NCBI RefSeq assembly: GCF_020921035.1
Contig: NC_063156.1
Span: 3,472,001 to 3,536,000 of the forward strand
Direction: 5' to 3'
Length of the DNA: 64,000 nucleotides
DNA from: Rhodamnia argentea
Lineage: Eukaryota > Streptophyta > Magnoliopsida > Myrtales > Myrtaceae
Of the stretch, positions 46,160 to 60,348 are shown piece after piece. Each line of letters begins with the position of its first letter. The stretch's first letter is position 1. Both the position numbers and the translations under genes were made by a program. Under the pieces are notes generated by a model. It made no database searches. It saw only the letters and a list, made by a program, of their open reading frames with translations, and had not been told where the DNA came from.

Positions 46160-46714
46160 CCCGCAGCTACAGTTAGCTTAATTAAAGTAGAGTTGGGATC
46201 ATTGACTTTGCTATGTCTCGCATGTCTAATTAGCTTAAAGTGGGGCTGGAATTCTTGACTTGGGCACATCAACACACCATAATTTAACTTCCTGTCTCAG
46301 TACATTGCTGGAGTGTGATGACAGAGGATGATCCTTGTTTCTGGACCTTGGCCCCCGTGGAAATCAGATAATTCAACGACAATAATTCACTTCTCACTTC
46401 CAAAACACATGCGCAACGTTTAGAGATACAAGTTCATTACAAGAGAAACCATGCGCAGCAAATGAAAAGGATAAATTGCCTTTTCTCTTGGACTTCCAAA
46501 ATTTGTACAAGATACTTTTATGCCAGAAGAGTTCGAAAACACTCCTTTCAAGGTGATTTCAATTAGATCGACCTTTCAGATTTTAAAATCAATCATTTAA
46601 CGGAAATAATGATGTACAACATTACAGGCCGATGAATCGGGCGCACAATACTGTCGGAAACTACATTATCTTTCTAAGTGGAAGTATACAATGAACCAGT
46701 CTCTACACTCCATT

Positions 46715-49700
46715 TCATCTCTTTTGGAAGTTCACTTTTGCAATGGCACAAGCAAATATAGACGTGAAAATCAGCGGAAAGGCCGAAAGCACGATGGCTA
46801 CGATATAGAGTTGATCGTAGTGATATCCAAAATAATTTTCCAGGAAGGCGCTGATTGTCATTTGTTGTCCCTGAACTGTGATCTCTTTATGAATGTCTCC
46901 GTATTGCGAACTAAGTAAGCCTCTCAATGACCACGCGTTTGGGCATATCCAGTAACACCAACGCCACCACACCGGAATATCCTGCGAAAAGTATCGGAAA
47001 AAGATTAGATGTGTTAAGTGACAACTAATAGTCGTGATTTTGCGTGACAGATCTGCTTCCGTCGTTTCTTGACGGGGTAGCAGAAGTTGAATTAGAGACT
47101 TACGGGTCCAGGAATGAGGAACCCAGCAAACAGATTGAATGTCGTGTAGAAAAAACTCGCGAACAACACAGCCACTTGGTACGTCGGTGTCAGTGAAACC
47201 AGCATCATTCCGAAGTAGTTGAAATAGAGCAGCGTACAGAACATGGTGTAGAAGTACCAGAACACTTTATAGAATGAGACATAGAAGCCTATGGCAGGGA
47301 ATGTGATCAGCACAAACAGAACCGTTTGCAGGAATACGTACGGAATTTCAATAACCACCTGCAACATACTTGAGGGGCATAATATCTTTGTTAAGATTTG
47401 GAAGAACGAGAAATATATCACTAATTAGTCGAGAAGGAGCATGAATCATTGACCTGAGCAAATGAATAGGACCAAGACGAGTACATTCCGGCGAATCTTT
47501 CCCTGTAGACAACAATCCGTTCGGTAGCAACAAATGGAAGCACCGAATTGCAGTTGCCTATCCCTGTCATTTGCACGAAGATAAACATCGATCCAAGTAT
47601 GTTGAGAAGATCCTGCTCGTCATTTCTACAGAACAAAGAATCATGTTTTAGCATCTTAGATGGTGAGTTTTACAAGCTTCTAATCCTGATGTTTGACAAG
47701 TTACAAAATATTTTTCCCGGAGTAACTAGGTTTATGAACAACTTACATTTCCTTTCCTTTCTGCCAAAGGAGAGCAGCACACAACAAGGAAGATGCCGTA
47801 ATGAAAAGCAGGCGCACCAGGTTGTACTTAGGGCTTCTCCAGTAGGTTAAATGTTGTTTCCACAGGCATGTTTTGAACTGCACCCACCTATTTTGTGGGA
47901 ACCGCGCAGCGAAGCATATTTCTTTGCCAGTCACGGGCAAGCTTAGCTCTCTGACTAATTCTTGGCTCGTCCTATAGAGATCAACAAAATGTATCAGCAG
48001 ACATCATTTTTTTTTTTCCCTAGCAAGCACAGGAAGCATCATTTATGAGAACATGTTGTCATTTTCCGGTTAGCACGCCAAGTTAGCATCACTTGGGAGA
48101 CAGAAGCATTGAAGTTTGCAGATTGTGCGCTTAATGAGCACTTGATTTGTGCTTAACACGTGTTTTGAAGATTAGTCTACTATATGCTTACCTGCACTGG
48201 TCAGACTCCTTATATATGACGCCGTAGTCTATACCAAGTTGAGATTCTACCGAAGAACTTGTGATCTCCAGCATCCACGTTGCAGGGTTGTAATTATCCT
48301 TTATTTTTGGCACTCCGGGAATACTCTGGATAAGAGAAATGTAGGGATTCATTAGCTAATCTTTCTTAACTCAATTTAAGTTTTTTCATCTCCAGCGTGG
48401 AGTACCTGGTAAGACTATTCAATAGTTTTGCCAATTTCGCATATCTTTCTTCCTTTTGGTTATGTCAGCATGGTTTGTAGCTGATAATAGGAGCAATTCA
48501 TACTTAATGATGTGCAAATTATGAAAAAGAAGTATAAAGTGAAGAGCTCACACCCGAGGGGTGACACTTACCTCAAAATATTTAATAAGCTTATTTGAAT
48601 GCTCGCCAAGCTCTCCAGAGTATATCATTTGACCCCCTCTTTTCAACAGGATCAGCTGCATTGTTTATCAAATGCGATATATTTCAGTCATGTTCTTCTC
48701 ATCAGTTATTAATGCACTCAAGGAAAGTATATGGACGGAGTTGTGCATCGTGTGAGAGTTGATGTATGAATGCGATTTCCACAGAAACTCTACTGTCTAA
48801 GCATAATTACAGAGAGCAGAATAGACAGTTATAGGGGAAAAAGCATTAAAAAGTTACCTCATCAAAAGCCTCAAATACGTCAATGCTTGGCTGGTGAATT
48901 GTGCACACAATTGTCCTCCCTGTGCTTACAATATTCTTCACGACTCGCATTACGATGGCTGCTGCTCTGGCATCAAGACCAGAAGTAGGTTCGTCCATGA
49001 ACAAGATCGATGGGTTAGAAACAAGCTCCACTGCTATAGTCAGCCGTTTACGCTGCTCTGTTGATATGCTGGTCACACCAGGAACACCAACTATAGCACC
49101 TTTTATGTCATCTAGCTCAATCATTTCAAGTACTGCAGCCACAAATTCCTGATTGACAACATGTAATTCAGTTGGGATGCAGATATAGGTACTAAGCAGT
49201 TCCAAATCTCATCACTCAATATGTGATGTGAGAGACCCAATTTAGTTTTTGTCTGCTTGCTGGTTTGATCAGCACGAGAATATCTAGTGTACACAAGTTC
49301 TTTGTGCTTCCTAGACATCAGCTAATTATAGATAGATACAAATGATATGCTAAAATCTGTCCAGTTGAGCACAAGATTTAGCCATTGATTGGCACATATC
49401 TGGTCAAGACTGCCAACAAGTTTTATCCGACAATTAGTAGAAAAAAATTGCATTTCATGTCTCAAAATGTGATGTATGAAAAACTTCCAGTTTTATTCAC
49501 TTATTGAATGCTCTGATGCTCAATCCGTTTGTTCCAAGTTCGAGTCCTGCTCAAACATCAATGAATAGGGTATCAAAATGATCGGCATATTCTATCCGGA
49601 TGAAGAAAAATTACGGCTCTTGTATTTGTGTCAATGTGGGCCGGCAACCTTAACCAAGCTGAGTATGCCACCGATTCCTCAATTGTAACTTGTGGAGAAT

Positions 49701-52700
49701 GTATGTCGGTTTGCTCACAGTAGCCAGATATTCTGGCATACGCGACTTGAACTTTAGGATACCCTCCAACCTTTATATCTCCTTCGATAGAACCGCTAGT
49801 TTTTCTTCCCGAAAGAACATCCATCAACGTAGTTTTCCCTGCTCCACTGATACCCATCAAGGCCGTTAGGACTCCAGGTCTGAATGCTCCGGTAATATCT
49901 TGAAGAAGTTGTAGTCTTCTCTCTTTAACACCATGCTCTCTCAGTTTCTGGGGAAACATTGGAGGTTCTGTTATGCCAATCAATAATTGATAAGATAGGC
50001 ACAAGAATACTTATGTTCAGCAACTGAAATGCCTCACCTTGGGTGTTTCCACGAAGTACTGAATGTTTTCGAATGTTAGAGTTGTGGGTTCAAATGTTAA
50101 AACCATCCCTATACAATTTCGAAATTGTAATTGTCACTGGTGCCGAAGGTAATATAATCTTACTTAAACTTATCATTTGTACTCATGAGTGAACTACGTC
50201 CACCTTTCTTTGCAGTAGTGCTGATTTTCGAAAGAGGATAATGACTAACTGCTTATGATTCTTCTCACCTCTAATTTTTGTTTCAGTGGTATCTTTGTTG
50301 GCCACCTGTTCTCCTGGAGTAAGATGGCTAATGTCTCTGTCTTTATCCAACTGGGAGTGCTTCTTACTGGAGACAACAGCTCGAGGTCTACTGGGAGCTG
50401 TGGTTTGCCGATACATACATGTATTTCAGCGAAAGAATGTCAACCTGCTGAGAATATCCTTAGGTTTCATTTTCAATTACCTATAGAAAAACTCAGAGCA
50501 CACGTGAACCCAATGTTGAAAACCATCCAGAATCCAATCAATGACCCGACTGATATCCAGTAGAAATAGTCAGTAAAATCTAGACCACGCTGTCTTAGCA
50601 CTTGTTGCCCCAGAGTGCCATCAAGAGATGAAACCTGCGAAGGACAAATTAGCCTGTTACATACTAAACCCAACCATCTTCATAATCCATTCAGGTGAGA
50701 CTGGTTAGTTCTTTAAGACGTCACCTTTTGCCACCTCGGAGCGAGAAACTCATTAATTGAAGCACCTATTTCTGCATATGACAATGGAGATAACCAGAAG
50801 CCCCACTTCAACCAACCTGGCAGAGAAGCTGCAGACAGAAGGTTGCTAAGTTCCTGTCACTTTTCTAAAGTCACTACCATTAGAAGCAGTAAAACAGAAC
50901 TTACGTTTTGAGATGACAAAGCCACCGAACAAAAACAAAACAAGTAAAGAGAATAAACTGCAAATTGCTGCAACAGGGGGATTTCGAACCACGGAAGCTA
51001 TCAATCGGAACATTGATAGTGATACTTGATGCAATAGGAAGAGCAGGATGAATTGATAAAAGAACCTGACAGTCAACAAAAAATTGGAAGTGAAAATGGC
51101 TAAAATCCATATCAGCTCTCTGATATAGTGAATGTCGGAATTACCTCTGTGGCTCAGGACTATAACCAACTCCATAATAGGTAATAGCTGTCCACAGAAA
51201 CGCATCAAGTAAAGAGAATGGAATTTTCAGTATGGCCGCTGGAATGGTATAAGCCCATGCAGGGTAGAAGAAAAAATCACGTTGCTTGTAAAAGACACTA
51301 AGTCTAGAAACAGTCATTGCCAGCTCCTGAATGCCAATAACCATGAGTCGGATGAGAGCATAATACAGGGAACCCATGAAAAGATCTGCATGCACCAAAT
51401 CGAGTTTCATTCGTGGGCGCCAGAAGACGGTGACTGTCATAACTGCAATGACCACAAGCTGCAAAGAGAAACCACCAACTCGATGAATCCCGCGTACATT
51501 TCTCATTAACCATGTGTCGTGACTACACATTTTGAGTCCCAATAGGCAATTACCTGTGCTGATTTGAAGACATGAACAAAACAGTTGCGCTTCATGAGGA
51601 GCCATTCTCTCGAAAGGCACGCTTTGAACAGCTCCCACTTTTTCAACGAGTAAATTTCGAAAGTTAAGGCACTTCTGTGAAGGTCAGTTTTCTTTAAAGG
51701 CCTGGCAAGTTCCTCGTCTAGGTTCTTTCCCATTGGAAATTCTTGAAACATCCTCGCAAACGTGCTTGGAGATATGAAACAATAAGTCTGGTCTTTGTGA
51801 TGCCAGTATTGTGCCTGGTCCTTTTTAGAAACTACCTGCCGAGAATTCCCAATAACAGAACATATTATCGCTAAGCTTGCACAGGTTGGACATAACTTCA
51901 ATAAATGAGAGTGCATACTTCTTGGAGAAAGTCAGCAATGCCTTTTCTGGTCGGGCACTTGAAACCACAGTGTCCAAAGAAATTGAGAACATTGGTCCGA
52001 GGTCCATGGTACACTACATGTCCCTCTGCCATTAGAATTATGTCATCAAAGAGATCAAAAGTCTCTGGTGCTGGCTGAAGAAGCGACACCAAAATTGTGT
52101 ACTCTGTTATGTGTGCCAGTTGCTGCAAGCATGTAATGATCTGAAAGGTGGTGGAGCTGTCCAAGCCTGTTGAAATCTCGTCCATAAATAGAACTCTCGC
52201 TGGACCAATAATCATTTCCCCTGAAGAGAGAACACTGAAAGATCAGTAACGAAATCTAAAACTTTCAATGTGACATAACTGGTCCTATAAGTTTCTCATC
52301 ATTCGCTGAGACTTCACGTAATGCTAACCAGTTGTCAGCCTTCTCTTTTGACCACCAGAAATTCCTCTGATCATTGCATCCCCTACAACTGTATCTGCGC
52401 AGATGTCAAGTCCGAGAACCTGAAAAGGCAAAAGATGAGAGCAACAGTGCAAAAAACCTGCACGAACAATATACTTCATAATTTGTTTCCTCATTGGAAA
52501 GGTTACCTTCAATATGTAGTCTGTTTGGAGGGTCCTTTTCAGTCCCCCTATCGATATGGCCTGTTCTTGTTGCATAAAGTCATCAGAAACTGGAATTTGC
52601 CAATCGCCACTGTAACTGGAAAATGGGAAAATTAAATCCAAATTTGTGCGAACATTAACCTTCATGTAGGTGTCTATGCTTGTGTCTGGATTAATTCCCA

Positions 52701-54733
52701 TTTGCTTCTCCCTTTTACTGACTTCTTTCAACATGTCTTCAACAAAAAGCAACATAAATTGGATCAGAAATGATTACCGGAACAAATAGTTACTTCCAGG
52801 TTGTAGAATAAACTGGTACCTGCCCTTCCTCCAATGCCCTGACATCGCGCAGAGAAGTCAAGCGTCTCCCTCACAGTCATCTCGGAAATATGAACATCAT
52901 ATTGGCTTGTATAGGCTGAAGTCTTCTGAGGAACAAACTCATTCAGCTTGTAACCATTGTAGGAGATCTGTCCCTTGACCTTGATCAGACATCATTTGTC
53001 AGTTCCGCCATTCTCACATATATGCATAATGATTTGCGTCTGAACAAGGTAGTACCTCGAGCGATTTCTCTGATTTGCCTGCTAATGCTTGTAATAAGGT
53101 GGTCTTCCCGCATCCCGGTGGCCCTAGCAATAGTGTCATCCTGCAACAACTCCCAGAGATGTAGATTGCACCGTATAGCAGCTTCATAGAATTCAACTGG
53201 TGAATCTAAATCAGTTCATATGCTAAGCTTTAATAGTAACCTCGCAGGCTTAAGGATGCCGCCAATGTTCTCGAGAATTCTTATCTTGTTCCCCTGATAC
53301 CTGCAGCCAACCTTATTTGTTGGAGCCTGTCACAGAGAAAAATGGATCATGGTTCCTGTGTTTATGTCCTATCATTTTTATCAGGATGGGTTACAATAGC
53401 TTGAAGGAACAGAGAAGCAGTAGCATGAGATAATATCAAATAAGCCAATTAAAGATAATAAAAATCAAGTTAAATAGAGTTGTATTGAAGCTCCTAAGTT
53501 ACAAATCAAGTTACAAAAGGTAATTTTTTATTTTACTTCAGTTATATCGACCTGGATGAATCTTTAAAAAACTTACGAGCTTGGTGGAGAGAGAAGAAGA
53601 TAGAGAAGAAAATCTCACGTAGAAAATGGACAATGATATTGACATCAAATACACAAATTAAAGACAATACAAATCAGATTCCTCATAAAACTCTTGAGAA
53701 CATTAAGTAGGTGCAACTGGATTCCGCATGGGTTTCATTAGGAACTTGTCTTGTGAAAAATATGTACTTAATTTTCTGTACAAAGATGCGGTGCAACCCG
53801 TATGTCGCGCGCCGTCGATTCAGGATAAGCGAAACATTTGAAAGCAGATTCTTTTCAATCTTGTCCCATTGAGACATTGATGTCCTAAAACTGCCAATTT
53901 CCCGACAGTAAGATCCATCTGGAACTCGCGGCTAATCTCAATGTCCTGTCCTAATGTCTCGAAAAATGAAGCTCTTCGGAACTCCGACTTTCAACGGAAG
54001 TGTCAAAACTTGTGGGCTGTGTTACCCAAACATACTGTTCACAACTGATAATTTGTTCTTTGACTTCAGTTGTAACCTCCAACAGAAGTGCCAAACATAC
54101 TGTTCACAACAGAGAAGAATATCTCACGTAGAAAATGGTTTTGAGTGCGTTCCAAAGAGTTGGGATGTGTTCCCCGTGAACGGCTTCGCTTTCTGCTTCT
54201 ATGCACAGATTCTGATACCTCACTTCCACCGTCGGCAATTCAAGGCCCACTCTAAACAATTAAATAGCATATTAGCTACACTTTGGCTTATTAAAATAAT
54301 TGAATGCGCATGGGAAAAAAAAAAAGTTACAGAATGCCTGCCTCTGCACTCGCTCCCGGATATTCTGGAGAAGCCGGAGATTGTCCTCTTCGATCCTCTT
54401 CAACAGGCCGTCCACGAACACCCGCCCCTCCGAGTCCCCGACCTTCATCACGTCCACCACCTCGCGGCCGAGCACTGCCGCCCTCAGCCGCCGGAACGTC
54501 GGCAGCCTATGGATCGCCGCCCATTGCAGCTCCAGCTCGTCATCCTCCTGCCGGTGATCCTCGCCGAACGTCGACGGCTTCTGGTCCCCTGAGTCAGCGA
54601 CGCTGCTGAAGCTGCTCGAGGCGCGGTGGTGCAGAGGCGAAGAGAAGCTTTGGCTTTGTATCCCCTCTGTCTCGGAGAGCTCAATCCCCATGGGCGAGGC
54701 TGGCTCGTTGCTCGTCGTGGACGACTGTGCCAT
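46715..54733 (-). CDS. Full-size ABCG (PDR-type) transporter, copy 2
   Basis: It has the same 24-exon layout as copy 1, about 15.8 kb away in direct orientation. The start is ATG at 54733 and the stop is TGA at 46715-46717. Exon 1 (54733-54342) is 392 nt, identical in length to copy 1. Motifs are intact. NBD1 has Walker [10 protein letters not shown] (near 53120), signature [10 protein letters not shown] (near 52350) and Walker [19 protein letters not shown]2 has [18 protein letters not shown] (near 49820), [14 protein letters not shown] and [12 protein letters not shown]. The C-terminus is KVNFQKR. The linker exon reads [20 protein letters not shown]. Proteins of the two copies differ by scattered substitutions (NGLD against TGLD, GGE against GGQ). 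Both copies look functional, so they may have split expression or substrate range, which is inference. Intron 1 again uses a GC donor (54341-54340). Confidence 0.93.
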
Positions 54734-55389
54734 TTTAGTTATTTTAGATCTTTATAGGCCAAACGAAGTCGAACGTTTTCTTTGTATGCGATCATTAAAG
54801 GAAAATGCTGAGATGACCCTCCCATTAGCTAGGAATATGGTCGATCAACTCTCAACCTCACGTTTTCTATCTTCATAATGGGAGATTTATTGAACAGGTT
54901 TCTTATTTTTATTATGTCATAGTGCCTTTTCCAAAGCAGGTCACGATCGAATATGTTAAGGAAATATTCATCAAGGTTCCGATTGTTTAGAATCATTTAT
55001 GTGGAGACTTGCTTAACAGTTTTTTTCTCTTATTTGAAGGAACATAATAATATTCAAACAATAAGGAATACATGAAGAACTTTGTTGCAACTTCTAAACT
55101 AGCAGATGTTACTCTCCGGCCAAATAAAAATATTATGTGGATATTGTTCCCAAATTACAAATAAAACCTTAATAACCAAAAAATAGGAATTTAATTATAT
55201 TGTATACTTTGAACTTCCGATTATTGTAGGATCTTGTGTTTGAATAAGTCATGACTATGAAGAAAGGTTCTTTAATCTCTGCTTCTTTGATTGTAAGAAA
55301 ATAAGAGGTATTTTGTATCTTTGAATTTTAGTTTGCATCTATATATTTTAGACATATAATGCTAAAGTTTTCCTCCAAATCTCATCCAT
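54734..55389. other. Gap between ABCG copy 2 and the FAR1-like pseudogene
   Basis: AT-rich DNA forms the 5' flank of both divergent genes. No clear TATA box, repeat or additional exon is seen. Confidence 0.45.
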
Positions 55390-55749
55390 ATGAATGGAAT
55401 TCGTGTTGATAGCAACTTCGCTCATGAAAATAGCGGGGGTGACGAAGATGAAATGAACAATGCAACCGAAGACGCTAGTGACGAAAGCATCACGACACCA
55501 GAGGACATGAAATGCGGACCTTGCATGGGTATGGAGTTTATTTCATGTGATGAGGTTTATGCATTCTATAATGATTATGCTAAAGAAGCAGGACTTGGAA
55601 TTGGAGTGTTAAATGCGTATAAAAGAAAAGGCAACGAGAAAAATCGTGGTGCGGTATTTTGTTGCAGCCGTCAAGGGTACAAGATGGAAATGGAGTCAGT
55701 CAAATCAAGATCAGGGAAAAAATGCGGTTGTCCAACAATCATTAAGTAC

Positions 55750-57735
55750 ATCTAGCGGAGTCTTAGGAGTGGGAAATAACATAAGTTGTTCTCACTCATA
55801 ATCATTTCAGAACTCCTCAAAGTGCTAGATTCTTCACATCACACGAGATCATTGACTCCCGAACAGAAAGTGTAATATGTGAGTTATTTTTGACTAGGTC
55901 AAAATAAGTGGTGGGACCCACTTGTATTAAAAAAAAGAAAAAAAGAAAATGGAGCAGTTGGTTTCTCTTAAAAGAGGCATTGGGAGCCTTCCATCGCATA
56001 GAGAGAAGAAAAGGAAAATAGAAAGGGGAAAGGAAGAAAAGGAGAGAAAGAAGAGAAGAAAGAAGGAGAAAGGAGAAAGGGAAAAAGAAAGAAAAAAAAA
56101 ATAAAGCCACATGCGCGCCACCCTCCACGAGAGCCTCGCTGAAGTCGTTTCACTACATGTCGTAGCGCTTGGTAAGTGCTCGCCCTCTCTTCCCTCCTAT
56201 TGGAGTGATTTTTCGGATTTATGGCAAAATTCGGATTTTTGAGGAAACTGAGCTGTTGTGTCTGATCTCATGGGCGATTGGCTGCGTTTTTGTTTGGGAA
56301 TGAAACTTTAGGATGTTATGGACCCGTAGGATTCGACGGATCTTAATTTGACAATACGGTTTACCCGAAACAAGATTTTCAATTCTGATGCGCTACAGTA
56401 CAACACAAACAGTAAACTTCGAGGCCTGATTTCGTTAGTTTCCAGTTATCGGCTGAGGTTGACTATGTTGAGACCTTTGTAGTACGTTGAACAAGCTTCG
56501 CGTGGACAGTAAGATGGCTTGAAACGGAGTTCGATGGAGGAAGTTATGGCCTTAACGGTTTTGGCGCCCGAGCTGTCCATAGCAGACAGCATTGAATTTC
56601 TGTTAGGGATAAGTTTCTGTTGGTGCGTAGTTGTTGTTTTGTCACTAAATAAGTGTAGTTTAGCTAAGTCGTACATTAGGATGACTTGTTACTCGATTTG
56701 ATCCATTTTTCTATATATTGGATAGGGATTCGGATGAGCCAGTTCAAGTGACTACGATAGATTGGATTACGACTTTTTAAGGTGAGGTGTACTTTATTTT
56801 CTAAGAATTTATAAAACTCATGCTTTAAAGATGAGCACGTGTACTGTGGTTTGATTTTCTTGACAATGTTAAGTAAGGTGAAGTTTCAAGCATTATTTTT
56901 ACATAAACAGGATCGAGTTATTACTACCCCTTTGATTATTTGATATGGTTATTGATGATTGTTTTACTGAAATGCTGTTTGAGGAACATATTTCTGAGCA
57001 AGGCTATGTATTTGATTTGTTGAACTGGATTGTTGTGGTTTTCTGGATTTTGGCATTGTGATTAATGCTCATGTCTCTATGATTAGAACCCGCTGAGGTG
57101 GGGGTAGTATGCATACTGTCAGGACATCATTGAGCCGAACCACCGGCTAAAATGGGTGGTAGACCTAACCAAGAGGGGTAAACTTGGTCGCCTTGTCACG
57201 ATATTAAACGTGGCCATAGTTGATTATGAGTACTAGATTCTTCGATGGATGGACCATCGAAAGGTGATTTGATGAGATTAATCAATGGATTAGACCACCG
57301 ATAGTTTGTTATTACTATGAGTTGCTATTTCTTTTACTTTGATGAATGCATAGTGATTTCTCGATCCGTTTACAAGATATTGTACTTCTCACTGAGCTGT
57401 GGTTGCTCACTCTGTTATCTCTTTTCCTTTTCAGGTTCTTCGGCGAGCCGCAAGTAGGATCGAGCGTCCGTTAGTTGTAGGACTTTTGGGATAGTAGGGA
57501 TATATTTTTGGATAAGTTGTGTATAGTTGGTGAGTTCGAGCTAAATGGAAAGCTATGTGTGTTTGTCTTTCCGTTTTGGGAGATGAGCTCTGAATTTTTT
57601 GTGAACATGTGACCTGTTTATCATATATATGTGAAGGTATATATTATGGATATCAGGTTTTTGTTCTTACTATGAGGCTGCGTCCTTTGAGTAAAGAAGG
57701 ACGGCCGTGTCATGCCCTTTTTCTCGGAGAATTGG
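55750..57735. mobile_element. Probable solo LTR inserted in the FAR1-like gene
   Basis: About 2 kb separate the FAR1 zinc-finger region from the transposase core. The stretch lacks any gene. It has features I associate with plant gypsy LTRs: GGAGTGGGAAATAACATAAG near the left edge, a purine/polyA region, and GTTCTTCGGCGAGCCGCAAG near 57433. The right end is AATTGGGATGTGATA (57728-57742). The exact edges and the target duplication are not resolved, so the type is inference. Confidence 0.5.
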
Positions 57736-58218
57736 GATGTGATAGAAAGAAAAACCGGAGTTGCACTGTGATGCAGAGATTAGAACCAATAAATCATTTC
57801 AAGCATTGGTTGAGGAAGAAGGAGGGCATGAGAACTTAAATTTTGAAGAGAAAGGTGTTAGAAATCATGTTACAACGTACAAAAGGTTGAAATTTCAAGA
57901 AAGCGATGGGCAAGCACTTTTAAATTATTTTTTATCCATGCATTTGAAGGATTCCAATTTTTATTTTGTGCTTGATTTGGATGATGAACAGAGACTGCAT
58001 AATGTTTTTGGGCGGACACAAGATCAAGACTCATACAGGTATTTTAGAGATGTAGTGACATTTGATACCACTTATTTGACAAATAAACATGACATGCCTT
58101 TTGCTCCATTTGTTGGTGTCAACCCCCATGGTCAGTCAGTTTTATTAGGACGAAGTTTGCTTGCAGATGAGACAGTAAAGCTCTTTGGTATGGTTGTTTA
58201 AGGATTGGCTTGATTGTG

Positions 58219-59235
58219 AGAGAATAACATCATGAGTGTTCAAAGTTGTATATGACGCTCATTTTAGTGCTTAAAGTTTCCCTCGGATCACTTAAGTAAC
58301 TATTTTTTTAAAAAAGGATCACTCAAGTACTAACTCCGATCCACTTGGCCAGAAATCCGGCATGGCATTTTTTTTTTTATACTAATATTTGAATCTGACG
58401 TGGTTCGTCGGAGGTCCAACCAGCAATAAAAAAAAGAAGCTAAAAGCTGCAAAATATAATAAAAAAATTACAAACCTAATTAGATTAAAAAAATAAAAAG
58501 CCTAAAAACTTAAAAAAAAAAAAAGGCATGTGTACTAGAGGTCCTAAAATTTGTTACAACCGTGTAATTAAGTCATGAAACTTACAAAAAGTGCATTCAA
58601 GTCCTAAAACTTGTCAAATTAGTGCAATCGAATCCTTCCTTTGATTCCGTCAATTTGGACTAACGAAAAATACTTACTTTTTAAATATTTTATCGTGCCT
58701 ACATTGTAATGTCGTGGCTAAGATGATGTCATTTTTATTCAAATCCAATATGTAATACAAATTTTATTTAAAATAAATTTTAAAATAAGCTCAAAATTAA
58801 AAAAAGAAAAAACATAGATTACGTTAGAATCAAGCAGCGAGGTTCGTCAAGCCTCGGCCATGTTCCACCCTTGTCGGCCATTACCGATGACAGTGGGGCG
58901 GCGGCAATGAGGGCTATGCATGCCTCGTATTTTATTTCAAATAAAATTTGTTTTTTAAAATAATTTATCTTTTAGCTTATTTTTAAATTTAAATTTAATT
59001 TATATATATTTTTTAAGTTTGGAAGTCCACGTGGGCTTAACGTCTTTTTACAAATGCCATGTTATATTAAAAATTTAAATAGAAATGCCACGTATGAATT
59101 TTGGCCAAAATATCTCGCCGGAGGAACTTAAATGATTGTTTTTTCTCCAATCGGACACATAAGTCATTTGGCGAAAACTTTGGCACTAAACTGAGCATTG
59201 TGCGCAAATTTTGGACTTCTAGTGTTCTTATTTGC
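58219..59235. mobile_element. MULE-like non-autonomous element inserted in the FAR1-like gene (1)
   Basis: The flanks TTGATTGTG (58210-58218) and TTGATTGCA (59236-59244) form a 9-bp duplication with two mismatches. The FAR1 frame reads ...WLDC before it and continues after it. Inner end sequences (ATATGACGCTCATTTTAGTG and the complement of GGCACTAAACTGAGCATTGT) are shared with the element at 59369. Part of the interior (from about 58546) resembles one end of another MITE family seen at 62841. Confidence 0.72.
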
Positions 59236-59368
59236 TTGATTGCATCTCAGGAACGCTCCTCAAGCTATTATTACTGACCAGTGTAAAGTAATGTAGAATT
59301 GCAATTTCTGAAGTATTTCGTTTGCTCGTCATCGCCTTTGTTTATGGCATATTATGCAAAAATTAGGG

Positions 59369-60348
59369 AACAAAAGTACAACAGGAGTAATAATATTTGT
59401 GTATGGCGCTCACTTTGGTTCCAATATATTTTTTTTATCAATTAAGTGCCAAATGGGAAAAAAGCAATCGTCGAAGTGCTAATTCCTGTCAAAAATTATT
59501 ATTTAAGTGCCAATTCCGGTCAAACAATACACATGATTTTTTATTATTAATTTTTTAGTACTACATGTCAATTTTTTTAACAAAATCAACCCACGTGGCA
59601 TCCACATGGACTGTTCAACTTAAAAATAGTTAAGTTTTTTAAAAAATAAAATTAAATAGAAAAATAGCCTAAAAAAAAAAAGGAAGCCCGAGTTTGCAAC
59701 GATGAGGGCTGTGAGCTCTCGCCGCCGCCGCCGCCCCCACCATTGCAGGCAATGGACGAGCGAAGGGTGGGGGATGGCCGAGGGGGGTAGCCAAGCCCCG
59801 GCGACCCCCACCAAGGCCTCACCAAGGTTGGCAAGGCAGACCTCACCTAGATCTAGGCAAGGTTAAGCCTTGCCATGGCTAGGTGCGGCCGGCCTCGCCT
59901 AGCAATGGCTCGGCGAGGCTTGGCCATTGCTAGGTGAGGCCGACCGTGCCCCACCACAAAGAGGCTGGCCACGAGCAGGCCTTGCCGATCCCGGCGAGGC
60001 CTCGGCAGGGGTCACCGGGGCTCGGCGACACCCTTTGGCTATCCCCCACCCCTCGCAAGCCATTACTGATGATGGTGGGGCTGGCGGCGGCAAGGGCTCA
60101 TAGCCCTCACCGCTGCACCAGGCCTCTTTAATTTTTTTAATTTTTTTAATGTTTTTAACTTTTGGCTTTTTTTATTGCTACTTTGGAAGCTCCAGCGAGT
60201 CACGTAGGATTTTCAGTGAAGCTCACCAGAGTTGATACTAAAATAATCATTTTTCAAAAAAAACTGGCACTTAAGTGATCCAAAAAAAAATATCAGCACT
60301 AAAGTGAGTGCCGTACATAAATATTGACACTCGTGCTATACTTTTGCC
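59369..60348. mobile_element. MULE-like non-autonomous element inserted in the FAR1-like gene (2)
   Basis: AATTAGGG flanks both sides (59361-59368 and 60349-60356), extending to 9 bp with one mismatch. The ends pair as AACAAAAGTACAACAGG with the complement of CGTGCTATACTTTTGCC. GTATGGCGCTCACTTTGGTT pairs with the complement of the right-hand CTAAAGTGAGTGCCGTAC. The core (59690-60125) is GC-rich with repeated GGCGAGG and GCCGCC words. It is 980 bp without a transposase. Confidence 0.82.

Larger units (their letters stand above)
44691..46714. other. Intergenic DNA 3' of the second ABCG gene
   Basis: AT-rich sequence contains one hAT element and one MITE, listed separately. Positions 46270-46330 and 46640-46714 align with the 3' flank of ABCG copy 1 (about 30950-31048). 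About 310 unrelated bases between them look like an insertion. No gene is supported. Confidence 0.5.

Noticed and set aside
55817..56153. Phe/Ser/Leu-rich minus-strand frames near 55817-56153
   Set aside because: They are translations of an AAAGA-rich tract in the probable LTR. The composition is low-complexity and there is no signal of coding.
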